Assembly (NCBI RefSeq): GCF_900169565.1
Contig: NZ_LT828648.1
Span: 3,260,501 to 3,324,500 of the forward strand
Length of the DNA: 64,000 nucleotides
Direction: 5' to 3'
Source of the DNA: Nitrospira japonica
Lineage (GTDB): Bacteria; Nitrospirota; Nitrospiria; Nitrospirales; Nitrospiraceae
Numbering within the stretch: position 1 is the stretch's first letter; the number at the start of each line of letters is the position of its first letter. Below the pieces are notes generated by a model. The model had not been told where the DNA came from and ran no database searches. It saw only the letters and a program-made list of their open reading frames with translations. A program made the translations under genes and the position numbers. This document shows positions 20,144-30,176 of the stretch, one piece after another.

Positions 20144-21226
20144 TCAGACGGTTTCGATTACCTGCAGGGGTGACAGCGGATCCATCGTGACCAGAGCCTC
20201 CGCGTCATCGGCCAGGCGTCGACCCGCCGACAATGCGTTTCTCCCCGCGGCGGCGATCATGGCCGCATTGTCGGTGCAGTACTGCAACGGCGGGATGCTG
20301 AGCAACACACCTTCTCGATGCGCTCGTTCCGTCAACAGAGCGCGGAGTCTTGAATTGGCGGACACGCCTCCCACGACCGCCAAAGCCGCCACGCCGCAGC
20401 GGCCTACGGCGGTGAAGGCCTTCTCGACAAGCACACTGACAATGGCCTCTTGATAGCCGGCGGCCACATCGGCCCGAATGCCATCGAGATGCGCCTTATC
20501 CATGCCCTGCAGGCGATAGAGCAACGACGTCTTCAGCCCGCTGAAGCTGAATTCGAGGCTGCTCTTCCGCATGGACCGCGGAAACCTGATCTTTCCCGGA
20601 TTCCCCGCTTGCGCGAGCTTGTCCAGTGCCGGCCCTCCGGGAAATCCCAAGCCTAGCATCTGGGCTCCCTTGTCGAACGCTTCCCCGGCAGCGTCGTCCC
20701 TTGTACGGGCCAACAGTCTGGTGGCTCCATCTTGTCCCCGGTGATAGAGATGAGTGTGCCCTCCTGAAACGACCAGCACCACGCATGAACGAGGAAATGA
20801 TGGATCCTTCAGCCACGCGGACGCGATGTGCCCTTCCAAGTGACTGACCCCAACGATCGGAATGTTCAGTGCAAATGCCAGCGCCTTGGCATAGTTCAAC
20901 CCTACGATCAGGGCGCCGGCAAGTCCGGGACCTTCGGTGACCGCCACGCCTGCGAGATCCTGCCAGCTCAAACCTGCTTCATCTATGGCACGGGCCGCGA
21001 TCTCCTCGATCTTTTCGATATGCGCCCGAGAAGCCAGCTCCGGCACGACTCCTCCGAACCGAGCATGAACGCTGTGCTGCGAGGAGATGACGTTGGAGAG
21101 AATCGTCCCGTCGCCGCGGATGACCGCCGCGGCGGTTTCATCACACGACGTCTCGATCCCCAAGACCGGACCGTCGGTCCCACGGGCGTCGGATATCCCG
21201 GAGTAGTTCATTTTAATTTGATTCAT
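20144..21226 (-). CDS. tsaD: tRNA N6-adenosine threonylcarbamoyltransferase TsaD
   Basis: Transfers the threonylcarbamoyl group to A37 of ANN-decoding tRNAs. It has the ASKHA start VLGIETSCDETAAAV, the metal-binding histidines in VSHLEGH, LVVSGGHTHLY and GGVSANSRLR. ATG 21226 was chosen; another ATG at 21211 is equally close to the conserved start, while the upstream extension enters the clpC terminator. The partner genes tsaB, tsaE and tsaC are not in the window. Confidence 0.95.
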   Translation of the reverse strand: MNQIKMNYSGISDARGTDGPVLGIETSCDETAAAVIRGDGTILSNVISSQHSVHARFGGVVPELASRAHIEKIEEIAARAIDEAGLSWQDLAGVAVTEGPGLAGALIVGLNYAKALAFALNIPIVGVSHLEGHIASAWLKDPSFPRSCVVLVVSGGHTHLYHRGQDGATRLLARTRDDAAGEAFDKGAQMLGLGFPGGPALDKLAQAGNPGKIRFPRSMRKSSLEFSFSGLKTSLLYRLQGMDKAHLDGIRADVAAGYQEAIVSVLVEKAFTAVGRCGVAALAVVGGVSANSRLRALLTERAHREGVLLSIPPLQYCTDNAAMIAAAGRNALSAGRRLADDAEALVTMDPLSPLQVIETV

Positions 21227-21251
21227 TGCCCTCTGAGCCGGTGCTTCGGCG

Positions 21252-21299
21252 TAAAAACACCTCGACCCTTGCCGCGTACGACGCAACAAGGGTCGAGGC
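21252..21299 (-). terminator. Rho-independent terminator of clpC
   Basis: A perfect 12-bp stem, CCTCGACCCTTG (21260-21271) with CAAGGGTCGAGG (21287-21298), encloses a 15-nt loop. On the minus strand it is followed by TGTTTTTA. It lies about 52 nt after the clpC stop and just before the tsaD start, so it should separate clpC from the tsaD-accC block. Confidence 0.88.
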
Positions 21300-21350
21300 T
21301 TGATGATCGGTCGATGATTCGGATCGCGCGGACCGGCCGGCGACTATCAA

Positions 21351-23777
21351 TTACACACCAGCCATCGCCTCCTGTTCAATGAAGACGGGAGCACCGTCGC
21401 GCAGCACCACTTTGATCTTCCGGCTATCCTTGAAGCGGCCCTTGATCATCTCTTCGGACAGCGGGTCTCCGATGGCCCGCTGAATCGTCCGGCGCATCGG
21501 CCGAGCCCCGTAGAGCGGTTCATACCCTTCCTTGATGAGCCACTGTTTGACCTCGTCGTCGACCTCGATCTCCACGCCTTTTTCCAGAAGCCGGAGATTG
21601 AGCTCGCGCAACAGGATGTCCAGGATATTGAACAAATGGGACTTGTCCAATTGGTGGAACACCACGATCTCGTCAATGCGGTTCAAGAATTCCGGGCTGA
21701 ATTGACGCCGCAATTCTCCGAGAACCTCTTCCTTCTTGTGGCGATCCTGTTCGGCTTCGGTGCTCTGGAATCCCAAAGACACGCCCTTCTGGATCAATTT
21801 CGTGCCGATGTTGGACGTCATAATCACAACGGTGTTCTTGAAATCGACTTTGCGGCCCAGGCTGTCGGTCAAGACTCCGTCGTCCAGCACCTGCAGAAGC
21901 AGATTGAACACGTCCGGATGGGCTTTCTCGATTTCATCGAACAAAACCACCGAATAAGGACGACGGCGCACACGCTCCGTCAATTGCCCGCCCTCCTCGT
22001 AGCCGACATATCCGGGAGGAGCGCCGAACAGACGGCTGCTCGTGAATTTCTCCTGATACTCCGACATGTCGATGCGGATCAGCGCGTCCTCGGTATTGAA
22101 CAAAAACTCCGCCAGGGTACGAGCCAACTCAGTCTTTCCGACTCCGGTTGGTCCCAGGAAGATAAAGGAACCGATGGGCTTCTTGGCTTCCTTGAGGCCC
22201 GCGCGGGAGCGGCGGATCGCACGACAGACCGCGGAAATCGCCTCGTTTTGGCCGACCACCCGTTTATGGAGGAAATCCTCCATCCGCAGCAACTTGTTCG
22301 ACTCTTCTTCTTCGAGCTTGAAGAGCGGAATGCCCGTCATTTTGGAGACGACGTAGGCTACGTCCTCCTTGCCGATCGTCGGCTTCTGCTTTTCCTGATT
22401 CTTTTTCCACTCGCGCTTGGACTCGTCGAGCAACTTCCTGAGCCGTTCCTCTTCTTCGCGATGGCGAACGGCTTCCTCGAAGTTTTGCATCGAAATCGCC
22501 AACTCTTTGTCCCGCGACACCTTCTTCAGCTCCTGCTCCATTGCCTTCAACTCTCCGGGCAACGCATAGGTCTGAAGCTTGGCGCGCGAACCGGTTTCGT
22601 CGATCAAGTCGATCGCTTTATCCGGCAGGAACCGATCGGTGATATACCGATCCGACAGCTTGACCGCTTCGACGATGGCATCCTCCGTGATCTCCACGCC
22701 GTGATGCTCCTCATAGCGGTCGCGAAGTCCTTGAATGATCCGAACCGTTTCGTCGAGGCTCGGCGGCTGCACGTAGATCGGCTGGAACCGCCGCTTGAGT
22801 GCGCCGTCTTTTTCGATGTGCTTGCGATATTCATCCAGCGTCGTCGCGCCGATGCACTGAATTTCTCCGCGCGACAGCGCGGGCTTCAGCATGTTGGACG
22901 CGTCGATCGATCCCTCCGCCGCACCGGCGCCCACCAACGTATGCAGTTCGTCGATGAAGATGATGATGTTTCCGGCTTGCACGATCTCCTTCATCACCAC
23001 CTTCAAACGCTCTTCGAATTGGCCGCGGTATTTGGTCCCGGCCACCAGGGACCCGAGATCCAACGCGATCACGCGTCGCGACAAGAGGTTGTCGGGAACT
23101 TCGGATTGGATGATCCGCTGGGCCAACCCTTCGACAATCGCCGTCTTTCCGACGCCGGACTCGCCGATTAATACCGGATTGTTCTTCGTGCGGCGGCTGA
23201 GGATCTGCAACACCCGCTCGATTTCGTCCGCCCGTCCGATGACCGGATCCAACTGACCTTCCTGGGCCATCTGGGTGAGGTCACGACCGAATTCATCGAG
23301 CGCCGGCGTATTGCTTTTGCGATCACGCTCGCGCGGAGCGGACTTGCGCAAGAACGTCACCGTCAATTGCCTGGCCGTCAGGAGATTCGCGCCGAGGCTG
23401 CGAAGAATCTTGCCGCCGATCCCCTCCTCTTCCCGCAGAAGTCCGAGCAGAAGGTGTTCGCTGCCGATGTGATTGTGCCCAAGCAACCGGGCTTCTTCGA
23501 CGCCGTACTCGATGACCTTCTTCACGCGGGGGCTGAACGGGATTTCGCCGAAGGTCATGGTCGTCCCGCCGCCGGGCAAGTTTCGTTCGATCTCCAAGCG
23601 GATCTGTTCCGTGGAAAGACCCATCTTCTTCAAAATCATCAGGGCGATTCCGTCGGACTCGCGAAGAATGGCCAGGACCAGGTGCTCGGTCCCGAGATAA
23701 TCGTTCTGATGACGCTCGGCCTCTTCCCGCGCGAGGATGATGATCTTCCGACCCTTGTCCGTGAATCGTTCGAACAT
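21351..23777 (-). CDS. clpC: ATP-dependent Clp protease ATP-binding subunit ClpC
   Basis: Hsp100 unfoldase that feeds substrates to ClpP. The order is a double Clp-N repeat (about 1-145), AAA+ module 1 with Walker A GESGVGKT near residue 207, a UVR-like coiled segment around 430 ([18 protein letters not shown]), AAA+ module 2 with [11 protein letters not shown] near 542, and the C-terminal D2-small domain. The UVR segment and size (808 aa) indicate ClpC rather than ClpA or ClpB. AAGGAGG lies just upstream of the ATG, and a strong sigma-70-type promoter is found at 23855-23883. No ctsR/mcsA/mcsB genes adjoin it. Confidence 0.95.
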   Translation of the reverse strand: MFERFTDKGRKIIILAREEAERHQNDYLGTEHLVLAILRESDGIALMILKKMGLSTEQIRLEIERNLPGGGTTMTFGEIPFSPRVKKVIEYGVEEARLLGHNHIGSEHLLLGLLREEEGIGGKILRSLGANLLTARQLTVTFLRKSAPRERDRKSNTPALDEFGRDLTQMAQEGQLDPVIGRADEIERVLQILSRRTKNNPVLIGESGVGKTAIVEGLAQRIIQSEVPDNLLSRRVIALDLGSLVAGTKYRGQFEERLKVVMKEIVQAGNIIIFIDELHTLVGAGAAEGSIDASNMLKPALSRGEIQCIGATTLDEYRKHIEKDGALKRRFQPIYVQPPSLDETVRIIQGLRDRYEEHHGVEITEDAIVEAVKLSDRYITDRFLPDKAIDLIDETGSRAKLQTYALPGELKAMEQELKKVSRDKELAISMQNFEEAVRHREEEERLRKLLDESKREWKKNQEKQKPTIGKEDVAYVVSKMTGIPLFKLEEEESNKLLRMEDFLHKRVVGQNEAISAVCRAIRRSRAGLKEAKKPIGSFIFLGPTGVGKTELARTLAEFLFNTEDALIRIDMSEYQEKFTSSRLFGAPPGYVGYEEGGQLTERVRRRPYSVVLFDEIEKAHPDVFNLLLQVLDDGVLTDSLGRKVDFKNTVVIMTSNIGTKLIQKGVSLGFQSTEAEQDRHKKEEVLGELRRQFSPEFLNRIDEIVVFHQLDKSHLFNILDILLRELNLRLLEKGVEIEVDDEVKQWLIKEGYEPLYGARPMRRTIQRAIGDPLSEEMIKGRFKDSRKIKVVLRDGAPVFIEQEAMAGV

Positions 23778-23854
23778 CCTGCCTCCTTCTTGATGGTCTA
23801 GCTTGATGGGCTAGGGCTGACCCGTGGAAGCGAACCCTTCGAAAAATATGCCTA

Positions 23855-23883
23855 ATTTTAACTAGAAGGATGTGCAGTGTCAA
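23855..23883 (-). promoter_or_regulatory. Sigma-70 promoter of clpC
   Basis: On the minus strand TTGACA (23878-23883) is followed by exactly 17 nt and TAAAAT (23855-23860), a near-consensus housekeeping promoter about 75 nt upstream of the clpC ATG. Confidence 0.8.
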
Positions 23884-23962
23884 GGTTGGATGGGAATCGC
23901 ACGGCGCTTACGCGCGGAATGGGAACGTCATGTCTCCACAACAGACCACATCATGCGATTCG

Positions 23963-23992
23963 TTGACTTCAAAAGAACCATCCCGATAGAAT
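23963..23992 (+). promoter_or_regulatory. Probable sigma-70 promoter of nadK
   Basis: TTGACT (23963-23968), an 18-nt spacer, and TAGAAT (23987-23992) precede the nadK ATG at 24047 by about 55 nt. It is divergent from the clpC promoter in the same intergenic region. Confidence 0.65.
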
Positions 23993-24046
23993 CCCGAACT
24001 TTTCCCGGCCGACCCGCTGCCTCTGGACAAGAGAGATGCACCATCG

Positions 24047-24907
24047 ATGAAAAGCAAGAGCATCGGCATTTTGACCAAGCCCAAATTCCCCGAAGTCAAG
24101 ACCACTCTGCAAGCCGTGGTGTCCTGGCTGCGTGCCAGGAACATCGATGTGATCTTGGATACGACCTCCGCCGCCCTTCTCGAAGAAAAGGGCGGCCTTC
24201 AGAAAACCCAATTGGCTCAGAAGGCCGACGTACTGCTCATCCTGGGAGGAGACGGAACGATGCTCAACGCCGCCCGCCTGGCAGGCGAACGCGGCATTCC
24301 CATCCTCGGCGTCAATATGGGAGGCCTGGGATTTTTGACCGAGGTGCGACTCGAACACCTCTACCCTTCCCTGGAGCGGGTCTTCGCCAACGATTTTGTC
24401 CTTGATGAGCGCCTGATGCTCAAGACGCACGTTCACCGTCACGGGGAGACCGTCGCGCAAGGCATCGTGCTCAATGACGTCGTCGTCAGCAAGGGAACTC
24501 TGGCGCGGATGATCGAATTGCGGATCTCCATTCACGGACAATTCGTGACGAATCTGCGTGGAGATGGCTTGATCATCAGCACCCCGACCGGGTCCACGGC
24601 CTATTCCCTATCGGCCGGTGGGCCGATCCTCGAGCCGGCTGTGCATTCGCTCATCCTGACGCCGATCTGTCCCCATACACTGACGCACCGGCCGCTGATC
24701 GTGCCGGACAATGTCGAGATCGACGTCACTCTCACGAGCAAAGATGAAGGCGCCATGGCGACGCTGGACGGACAAGTCGGCATCGCGCTGACCCAGGGGG
24801 ATACGGTCGCATTGAGCGTCTCGGAGTTGCGAACCAGGTTGATCCGCTTTCCGGAAAGCACGTACTACGACGTCTTGCGTGAAAAGTTGAAATGGGGAGA
24901 CGGCTAG
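24047..24907 (+). CDS. nadK: NAD kinase
   Basis: Phosphorylates NAD to NADP. The GGDG motif is in LILGGDGTMLNAARL, the NAD-binding segment in VLNDVVVSKG, and the conserved TPTGSTAYSLSAGGPI is intact. Length 286 aa is typical. It stands alone between the divergent clpC and the convergent ferredoxin-reductase-like gene. Confidence 0.95.
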   Translation: MKSKSIGILTKPKFPEVKTTLQAVVSWLRARNIDVILDTTSAALLEEKGGLQKTQLAQKADVLLILGGDGTMLNAARLAGERGIPILGVNMGGLGFLTEVRLEHLYPSLERVFANDFVLDERLMLKTHVHRHGETVAQGIVLNDVVVSKGTLARMIELRISIHGQFVTNLRGDGLIISTPTGSTAYSLSAGGPILEPAVHSLILTPICPHTLTHRPLIVPDNVEIDVTLTSKDEGAMATLDGQVGIALTQGDTVALSVSELRTRLIRFPESTYYDVLREKLKWGDG

Positions 24908-24939
24908 CGTGGAAGATGTCCGGATGGAACGATGCGTTT

Positions 24940-26286
24940 CTATCCCTGCTCGACCAATCGGATCATGTCCTGATTCGTCGCAAATTTGAATTCGCCGATG
25001 CAGTCGTCTTTGGCCTGTTGAGCCTTCTCCGCCGCTTCCAACACTCGAAGCCCCTTGACCCCGACCGGATGGCTCTTCCGTTCCCGAAGCGTCGCCTGAA
25101 GTTTCTCGACTACGGACTTCGGATTTCCCGGTGCCGGCTTGGTGAGCAGATATCGGCCGACGACCTCGGCGCACCAATCTCCATCACGTTTGGCCACCCC
25201 GACAAGCCCTTCGCTGGCTTTTCTGGCCCAGCCTGCGAGAAAGACTCCATCCAGAACCTTTCCCGTGGAATCATCGTACGCCTGAAACAATGCGTCGTCC
25301 GGATCATTGTTGGTCTTGACGGGATTCGTGACGAACACTCCGCTCTTATAGGGCAAACCGACGGTTTCATCGACCTTGTCGCCGACCGCAAAGACGACAC
25401 TGTCGCAGGGAAACTCATAGAACTGCTTGAGTCCGACGGCAGCCGTGTCCTCGCCCTTCGGCTCAAGCTTGTTATCTTCCATCTCCAACCCGCGAACGCG
25501 GTTGTTTCCGTCGACGAGGATGCGCTTGGGTGACGCCAAAAACTTGAAGCTCATTTTCGCATCACTGTTTTTCGGCTCGCACTTCGTAAACTCCCCAAGC
25601 AGTCCCTTCAGGATTTCGTCGGGCTTCTGACCCACCGCAATGAGCCGGTCCTTGATGCGCTCCACTTCCTTGGTGATGTCATCCACATCCATGTTGGAGC
25701 AGACCGCGCGGATCTCTTTGGGATTGTACTTTCGCTCCGCAGGACCGCGTCGGACGATGGCCGTCACCCGCTCGACCTTCTTATAGCGGGTCAGCCAGTG
25801 GGCGATATCCACCATGACGTCGCCAGCCCCGATAACGGCCACGTGCCGACCGACGTCAAACGGGCGGTCGCCAAATCCCGGAAGCCGGTTGAAGTGATAC
25901 ACCACGTCTTTGGCGTGAAAGACCCCCGCAGCCGTGTCTCCTTCGACACCGATGGCTTTAGTCCCCTGCGCACCGATGGAGTACACCACCGCGCTGGCGC
26001 CAAGGTTCCGTAGGTCTTCGACGGATAGATCCTTGCCCTTCCCGATCGAGACGTTTCCAAAATAATGCACGTTCTGCTGCTCGAGTAATTCCCAGTACTG
26101 TTTTTTGAGACCGCCGCGCAGCTTAAGCTTGGAGGGGAAGATGCCGTATTCGGCCAATCCGCCGAATTTGATGTCGCGATTCAGAATAATGACTTCGTGT
26201 CCCGCTTTGGCAAGGGTTCCGGCCACCGCCATCCCGGCAGGTCCCGCTCCGGCGACAATTATCACATGGGCTGCTTTTGCGCTCAT
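24940..26286 (-). CDS. FAD/NAD(P)-binding oxidoreductase, adrenodoxin reductase (FprA)-like
   Basis: Flavoprotein with an N-terminal FAD-binding GAGPAGMAVAGTL motif, a second nucleotide-binding motif VIGAGDVMVDIAHWL, and a C-terminal FAD segment GVFLAGWARKASEGLVG. The order and the last motif resemble ferredoxin/adrenodoxin-NADP reductases and the related GltD-like small subunits, but there are no Cys-rich Fe-S motifs, so it should take electrons from a separate ferredoxin. The C-terminal ~60 residues are charged and extra. Exact electron partners are not shown by the sequence; the nearby TCA-cycle genes make ferredoxin-NADP exchange plausible. Confidence 0.8.
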   Translation of the reverse strand: MSAKAAHVIIVAGAGPAGMAVAGTLAKAGHEVIILNRDIKFGGLAEYGIFPSKLKLRGGLKKQYWELLEQQNVHYFGNVSIGKGKDLSVEDLRNLGASAVVYSIGAQGTKAIGVEGDTAAGVFHAKDVVYHFNRLPGFGDRPFDVGRHVAVIGAGDVMVDIAHWLTRYKKVERVTAIVRRGPAERKYNPKEIRAVCSNMDVDDITKEVERIKDRLIAVGQKPDEILKGLLGEFTKCEPKNSDAKMSFKFLASPKRILVDGNNRVRGLEMEDNKLEPKGEDTAAVGLKQFYEFPCDSVVFAVGDKVDETVGLPYKSGVFVTNPVKTNNDPDDALFQAYDDSTGKVLDGVFLAGWARKASEGLVGVAKRDGDWCAEVVGRYLLTKPAPGNPKSVVEKLQATLRERKSHPVGVKGLRVLEAAEKAQQAKDDCIGEFKFATNQDMIRLVEQG

Positions 26287-26499
26287 ACGATCGTTCTTTC
26301 CCCGTGTAGAGAGATAAAATGGTCTAGAACCTCAAGAGTTCCGCGGACTTTAGCATAGGGATTCCGCCGCTGTCAAAATCAAATCCGGCTCTTCATCAGA
26401 CATACGCGCGATGCCGTCATGCTCCGCGATTCTCTGCCCGCTTTCGCTGGTCGCTGCGATCCGGAGGGTCCCCTCCCGTTTATGCGCGCATCGTCCCGG

Positions 26500-27957
26500 T
26501 CAACCTCCGGCGCTTCCGACCGGTCCTCCTGGCTCTGTCATTCGCCAGGGATCGAGCAGTTCGGTCAGTCGCTTTTCCGGAAGGACGTGCTGCTCCTGGG
26601 CAACCTGGCGAACGGTTTTTCCGGACTTGAAGGCGTCTTTAGCCAGTTTCGCCGCCGCTTCATACCCGATCTCGGGCGCCAGTGCGGTACACATGGCCAA
26701 GCTTTCCTCGATCAGGCTGTTGCAGCGCGCTTCATTCGCCTTGATGCCCTCGATGCACTTGGCCGAGAAATTATTCGAGGCCGTTGCCAGCAACTCAATG
26801 GACTGGAGAAGGTTGTACGCCATTACCGGGAGCATGACGATCAATTCGAAGTTCGCCGCCTGTCCGCCGACGGTCACCGTGACATCGTTGCCGACCACTT
26901 GAGCGCAGACCATTGTGACGGATTCGGCGATGACCGGATTGACCTTCCCCGGCATGATCGAGGACCCGGGCTGCGTTTCGGGCAAACTGATTTCTCCGAG
27001 TCCGCAGCGGGGACCGGACCCCAACCAGCGGACGTCATTGGCGATTTTCGTTAGGCTGACGGCCAACGTCCGCAAAGCTCCGCTCGCCTCGACCAGCGAA
27101 TCCTGAGCCGATTGCGCCTCGAAATGATTGACGGCTTCTTGAAACCGGCATCCGGTCTCCTGGGAAATGATGGCCATGACTTTGCCTGAGAACTCAGGAT
27201 GGCAATTCAAGCCCGTTCCAACGGCCGTTCCGCCGAGCGCAACCTCGCTCAGGGCTTCCTGCGCCCGCTTCATTCGAGCGATCCCCAACTCGATCTGTCT
27301 GGCATAGCCGCCGAATTCCTGACCGAGCCGAACGGGCGTGGCATCCTGCAAATGCGTCCGCCCGATCTTGACGACCTTATCGAACTCTCTCGCCTTGTCC
27401 TCGAGCGCCCTATGCAACCGGGACAGCGCCGGAAGCAGCTGCCGCTGGATCGTCTCCGACGCCGCGATATGAATGGCCGTCGGAATGACGTCGTTACTCG
27501 ACTGGCCGAGATTCACATGGTCGTTGGGATGCACGAGTTTGCTGCCTCGCGCGCCTCCGAGCAATTCGGTGGCCCGATTGGAGATGACTTCGTTCGTGTT
27601 CATGTTTGTCGAGGTACCCGATCCGGTCTGAAAGATATCGACGGGAAATTGAGCGTCGAGTTTCCCCTCCACGACTTCCGCGGCCGCTTGCCTGATCGCG
27701 TCCGCATGGCGCTGATCGAGTAAACCGAGCGAGTGGTTTACCGACGCGGCCGCCCGCTTGATCAGCCCCATGGCCCGAATGACGGACCGCGGCATGCGCA
27801 AGGAGCTGATGGGAAAATTCTCCACCGCCCGCGCAGTCTGCACGCCATAGTAGGCGTCAGCCGGCACGGCCAGTTCTCCCATTGTGTCACGTTCGATTCT
27901 GGTGGCCCCGTCGGACGAGCTGGGGGCGGTGGCATGGCTATCGCGCGTCTGCTTCAT
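26500..27957 (-). CDS. fumC: Class II fumarate hydratase
   Basis: Interconverts fumarate and malate. Diagnostic segments are GSGTSTNMNTNEVI, HPNDHVNLGQSSND, GRTHLQDATPVRLGQEF, GGTAVGTGLN and the superfamily signature GSSIMPGKVNP. The ATG at 27957 (MKQTRDSH) was preferred; it gives 485 aa with a ~25-residue unstructured lead. The cluster-free class II enzyme is oxygen-tolerant. The gene is divergent from the small gene at 28040. Confidence 0.95.
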   Translation of the reverse strand: MKQTRDSHATAPSSSDGATRIERDTMGELAVPADAYYGVQTARAVENFPISSLRMPRSVIRAMGLIKRAAASVNHSLGLLDQRHADAIRQAAAEVVEGKLDAQFPVDIFQTGSGTSTNMNTNEVISNRATELLGGARGSKLVHPNDHVNLGQSSNDVIPTAIHIAASETIQRQLLPALSRLHRALEDKAREFDKVVKIGRTHLQDATPVRLGQEFGGYARQIELGIARMKRAQEALSEVALGGTAVGTGLNCHPEFSGKVMAIISQETGCRFQEAVNHFEAQSAQDSLVEASGALRTLAVSLTKIANDVRWLGSGPRCGLGEISLPETQPGSSIMPGKVNPVIAESVTMVCAQVVGNDVTVTVGGQAANFELIVMLPVMAYNLLQSIELLATASNNFSAKCIEGIKANEARCNSLIEESLAMCTALAPEIGYEAAAKLAKDAFKSGKTVRQVAQEQHVLPEKRLTELLDPWRMTEPGGPVGSAGG

Positions 27958-28039
27958 AGGTTCGACTCCGTCATAAAGGTTCTGGCTTACGAGGGCGCCA
28001 TGATAAACTCCGCCCATTAGTCGGCACAAGGGTGGTCTC

Positions 28040-28270
28040 ATGGATTCTGCATATGTGATCGTGGAGACCTACGCCGGCAATAAGGGTGAACGTACGCCCC
28101 GATCGTTCACGCACGGGAAGATGCATCGCATCGTCACGGACATCCTCGATCGGTGGTATACCGAAAGCCACTGTTATTTTCGCGTGCGGGCGGACGACAG
28201 TCTGCGGTACGTCCTGCGGCATCAGCTTGATGAGGAATCGTGGGAATTGGTGATGCGGGAACTGGGCTGA
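28040..28270 (+). CDS. Small conserved-looking protein, 76 aa
   Basis: Not recognised. The protein is short, acidic/basic mixed and probably a single alpha/beta domain: VIVETYAGNKGER, then RSFTHGKMHRIVTDILDRW and FRVRADDSLRYVLRHQ. It has a clean ATG and ends 5 nt before a strong terminator, which supports it being a real monocistronic gene. No metal or membrane motif. Confidence 0.75.
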   Translation: MDSAYVIVETYAGNKGERTPRSFTHGKMHRIVTDILDRWYTESHCYFRVRADDSLRYVLRHQLDEESWELVMRELG

Positions 28271-28275
28271 CAATG

Positions 28276-28303
28276 AAAAGGCCCGTCTTGCGGACGGGCC
28301 TTT
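28276..28303. terminator. Bidirectional terminator hairpin
   Basis: GGCCCGTC (28280-28287) pairs with GACGGGCC (28293-28300) around TTGCG, flanked by AAAA on the left and TTT on the right. It sits between the stop codons of the 76-aa gene and the convergent heat-shock gene, so it can serve both. Confidence 0.88.
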
Positions 28304-28331
28304 CCCACCTCAGCGTCTGAGTACTGCCTTT

Positions 28332-28781
28332 TCAGGCAACTTTGACATCGACCGCCTTCGGCTTCACCCGTTCCGTCTTCGGCAGGTGCAAGGCCAGGAT
28401 TCCATCCTTGTATTCCGCCTTGACTGCGGTATCGTCAACCGATTCGGGCAACGTGAAGCTGCGGACGAAACTCCCGTAGGAGCGCTCGACCCGGTGAAAC
28501 TTCTTGCCCTTCTCTTCCTTGTCTTGACGGCGTTCACCCTGCAACGTCAGCACCCCGTCTTCGACGGTGACCTTGACGTCTTCCTTCTTCACCTCCGGCA
28601 GCTCCGCTTTGATCAAATACTCGCCGTCGGTCTCACTGATGTCCACGGTCGGCATCCAATCCGCCACGGTCAACGCTTCCTTCCCATTGCCGGTGCGTGG
28701 CGCCGGACGGGCAAACATACGATTCAACCTCTCCGACATATCTTCCAACTCGCGAAACGGGTCCCAGCGTACAAGAGCCAT
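28332..28781 (-). CDS. Hsp20/alpha-crystallin small heat-shock protein
   Basis: ATP-independent holdase chaperone. From ATG 28781 it starts with the family's ALVRWDPFRELEDMSERLNRMF, continues into the alpha-crystallin domain (VDISETDGEYLIKAELPEVKKEDVKVTVEDG and the YGSFVRSFTLPESVD strand) and ends with LPKTERVKPKAVDVKV, which contains a short oligomerisation tail. At 149 aa it is a normal class A type. No CIRCE or clear sigma-32 box was found upstream. Confidence 0.94.
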   Translation of the reverse strand: MALVRWDPFRELEDMSERLNRMFARPAPRTGNGKEALTVADWMPTVDISETDGEYLIKAELPEVKKEDVKVTVEDGVLTLQGERRQDKEEKGKKFHRVERSYGSFVRSFTLPESVDDTAVKAEYKDGILALHLPKTERVKPKAVDVKVA

Positions 28782-28919
28782 GTTCGACCTCCTGTTCGTC
28801 ATCACTATGATTGATGGTTAACGTGTTTGGCGCTGCGCCGCACATTCCACTCACGGTTGGGAGATAACTCGGACCGGTGTCAAGTCAAGAGGGCCGGCGG
28901 CGGAGAAGGCGACAATGGC

Positions 28920-30056
28920 TCAAGAGCGCTCGTTTAGCGGTACATATGAACGGTTGTGCTCACCGGAATAGATCTGGTCCGGACGAAACAGCTTGTTCTC
29001 ATGCAGTTGCTCCAGCCAGTGAGCGAGCCAGCCGGACACCCTCGCCATGGCGAACAACGGGGTGAAGAGATCGACGTCGATTCCCATCTTGTCGTAGATG
29101 ATCCCGGAATAGAAATCGACGTTGGGGTAAATCCCCTTCGCATCCAAATGTTCTGAAGCCGCCCGCTCGACTTCCACAGCCACGTCGTAAAGCGGCGAGG
29201 AACCACAGGCCTTGAACAGTTTGACCGAGAGCGATTGCAGGATGACGGCTCTCGGATCCTTGACTTTGTACACCCGGTGGCCGAAACCCATCAGTTTCCG
29301 CTTGTCGGCCAGACGTTGTACGACGAACTCTCGGGCATGACCGGGAGTACCGATTTCCTTCAGCATCTGTACGACTTCTTCGTTGGCTCCCCCGTGCAGC
29401 GGTCCCTTGAGCGACCCGATGGACGAAGCCACGACGGTATACGGATCGGCCAGCGTCGAGGCCGTGATCATGCCGGTGAACGTCGACGCGTTCATCGTAT
29501 GCTCGGCATGGAGGATCAGACAATCGTCGAATACCTCGCTCCAGACGGCGGGCGGCACCGATTCCGTCATCATGTACAGAAAGTTCTCGCTGAACTCGAG
29601 ATCGTCGCGCGGCGGGATCGCCTCGTCACCCCGTCGCAGCCTGGCCCATGCCGCGACGATCGTCGGGAGCTTGGCGACAAGACGAACCGCCGACCAATAA
29701 TTATTCTCCACGTCCTTGACGTTGCGGCCCGGATAGAACATGCCGAGCGCGGCGACCGCGGCTTGGAGCGCGTCCATTGGATGACCGTGCTCCGGGAGAC
29801 ATTTCATCAAATCGATGATCGTGAATTTCACACGCCGGTGACGCGTGACGTCCTCCGTCCACTTCGACAGTTCGCCTCGGGACGGCAGATGGCCGAACAG
29901 GAGGAGATAGGCTGTCTCTAGATACGAAGAGCTGGCACAGAGTTCCTCGACCCGGATTCCGCGATATTCAAGAACGCCGCGTGCACCGTCCACGTCGCTG
30001 ATGGCCGACTTGGCGGCCGGAACACCGGCAAGACCGGGCATGAAATCGTGTGGCAT
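28920..30056 (-). CDS. gltA: Citrate synthase
   Basis: Condenses oxaloacetate and acetyl-CoA. Catalytic segments are present: GSLKGPLHGGANE and MGFGHRVYK (the two histidines) and NVDFYSGIIYDKMG (the aspartate). ATG 30056 has GGAGAG at a proper distance and gives 378 aa, the size of the dimeric type II-like/short bacterial enzymes rather than the E. coli hexamer. In a Nitrospira-like autotroph the physiological direction is not evident from sequence. Confidence 0.93.
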   Translation of the reverse strand: MPHDFMPGLAGVPAAKSAISDVDGARGVLEYRGIRVEELCASSSYLETAYLLLFGHLPSRGELSKWTEDVTRHRRVKFTIIDLMKCLPEHGHPMDALQAAVAALGMFYPGRNVKDVENNYWSAVRLVAKLPTIVAAWARLRRGDEAIPPRDDLEFSENFLYMMTESVPPAVWSEVFDDCLILHAEHTMNASTFTGMITASTLADPYTVVASSIGSLKGPLHGGANEEVVQMLKEIGTPGHAREFVVQRLADKRKLMGFGHRVYKVKDPRAVILQSLSVKLFKACGSSPLYDVAVEVERAASEHLDAKGIYPNVDFYSGIIYDKMGIDVDLFTPLFAMARVSGWLAHWLEQLHENKLFRPDQIYSGEHNRSYVPLNERS

Positions 30057-30176
30057 AGTCTCTCCTGCTCGGGCGACTACTCGTCCGTATGGATCGATGC
30101 GATACCGGCGACACGGGAGAATGCGACGGTCGGCACCTTGCAATCACCTACCCCGCTTGGCATACTGACTTCAGTC

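Noticed and set aside
21636-23171. 511-codon plus-strand frame opposite clpC
   Set aside because: Mirror of the ClpC codon pattern, no recognisable domain, and clpC has promoter, ribosome site and terminator on the other strand.
23778-24046. Small genes or RNA in the clpC/nadK intergenic region
   Set aside because: Apart from the two divergent promoters, nothing with coding or structured-RNA character was seen.
26287-26499. Gene or terminator in the gap between fumC and the flavoprotein gene
   Set aside because: No reading frame with a start and ribosome site on the minus strand and no clear hairpin; left unannotated.
28806-28890. Heat-shock promoter elements (CIRCE or sigma-32) before the Hsp20 gene
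   Set aside because: No inverted CIRCE repeat and no CTTGAA...CCCCAT pair; TTGACT...TTATCT with a 15-nt spacer is too weak to call.
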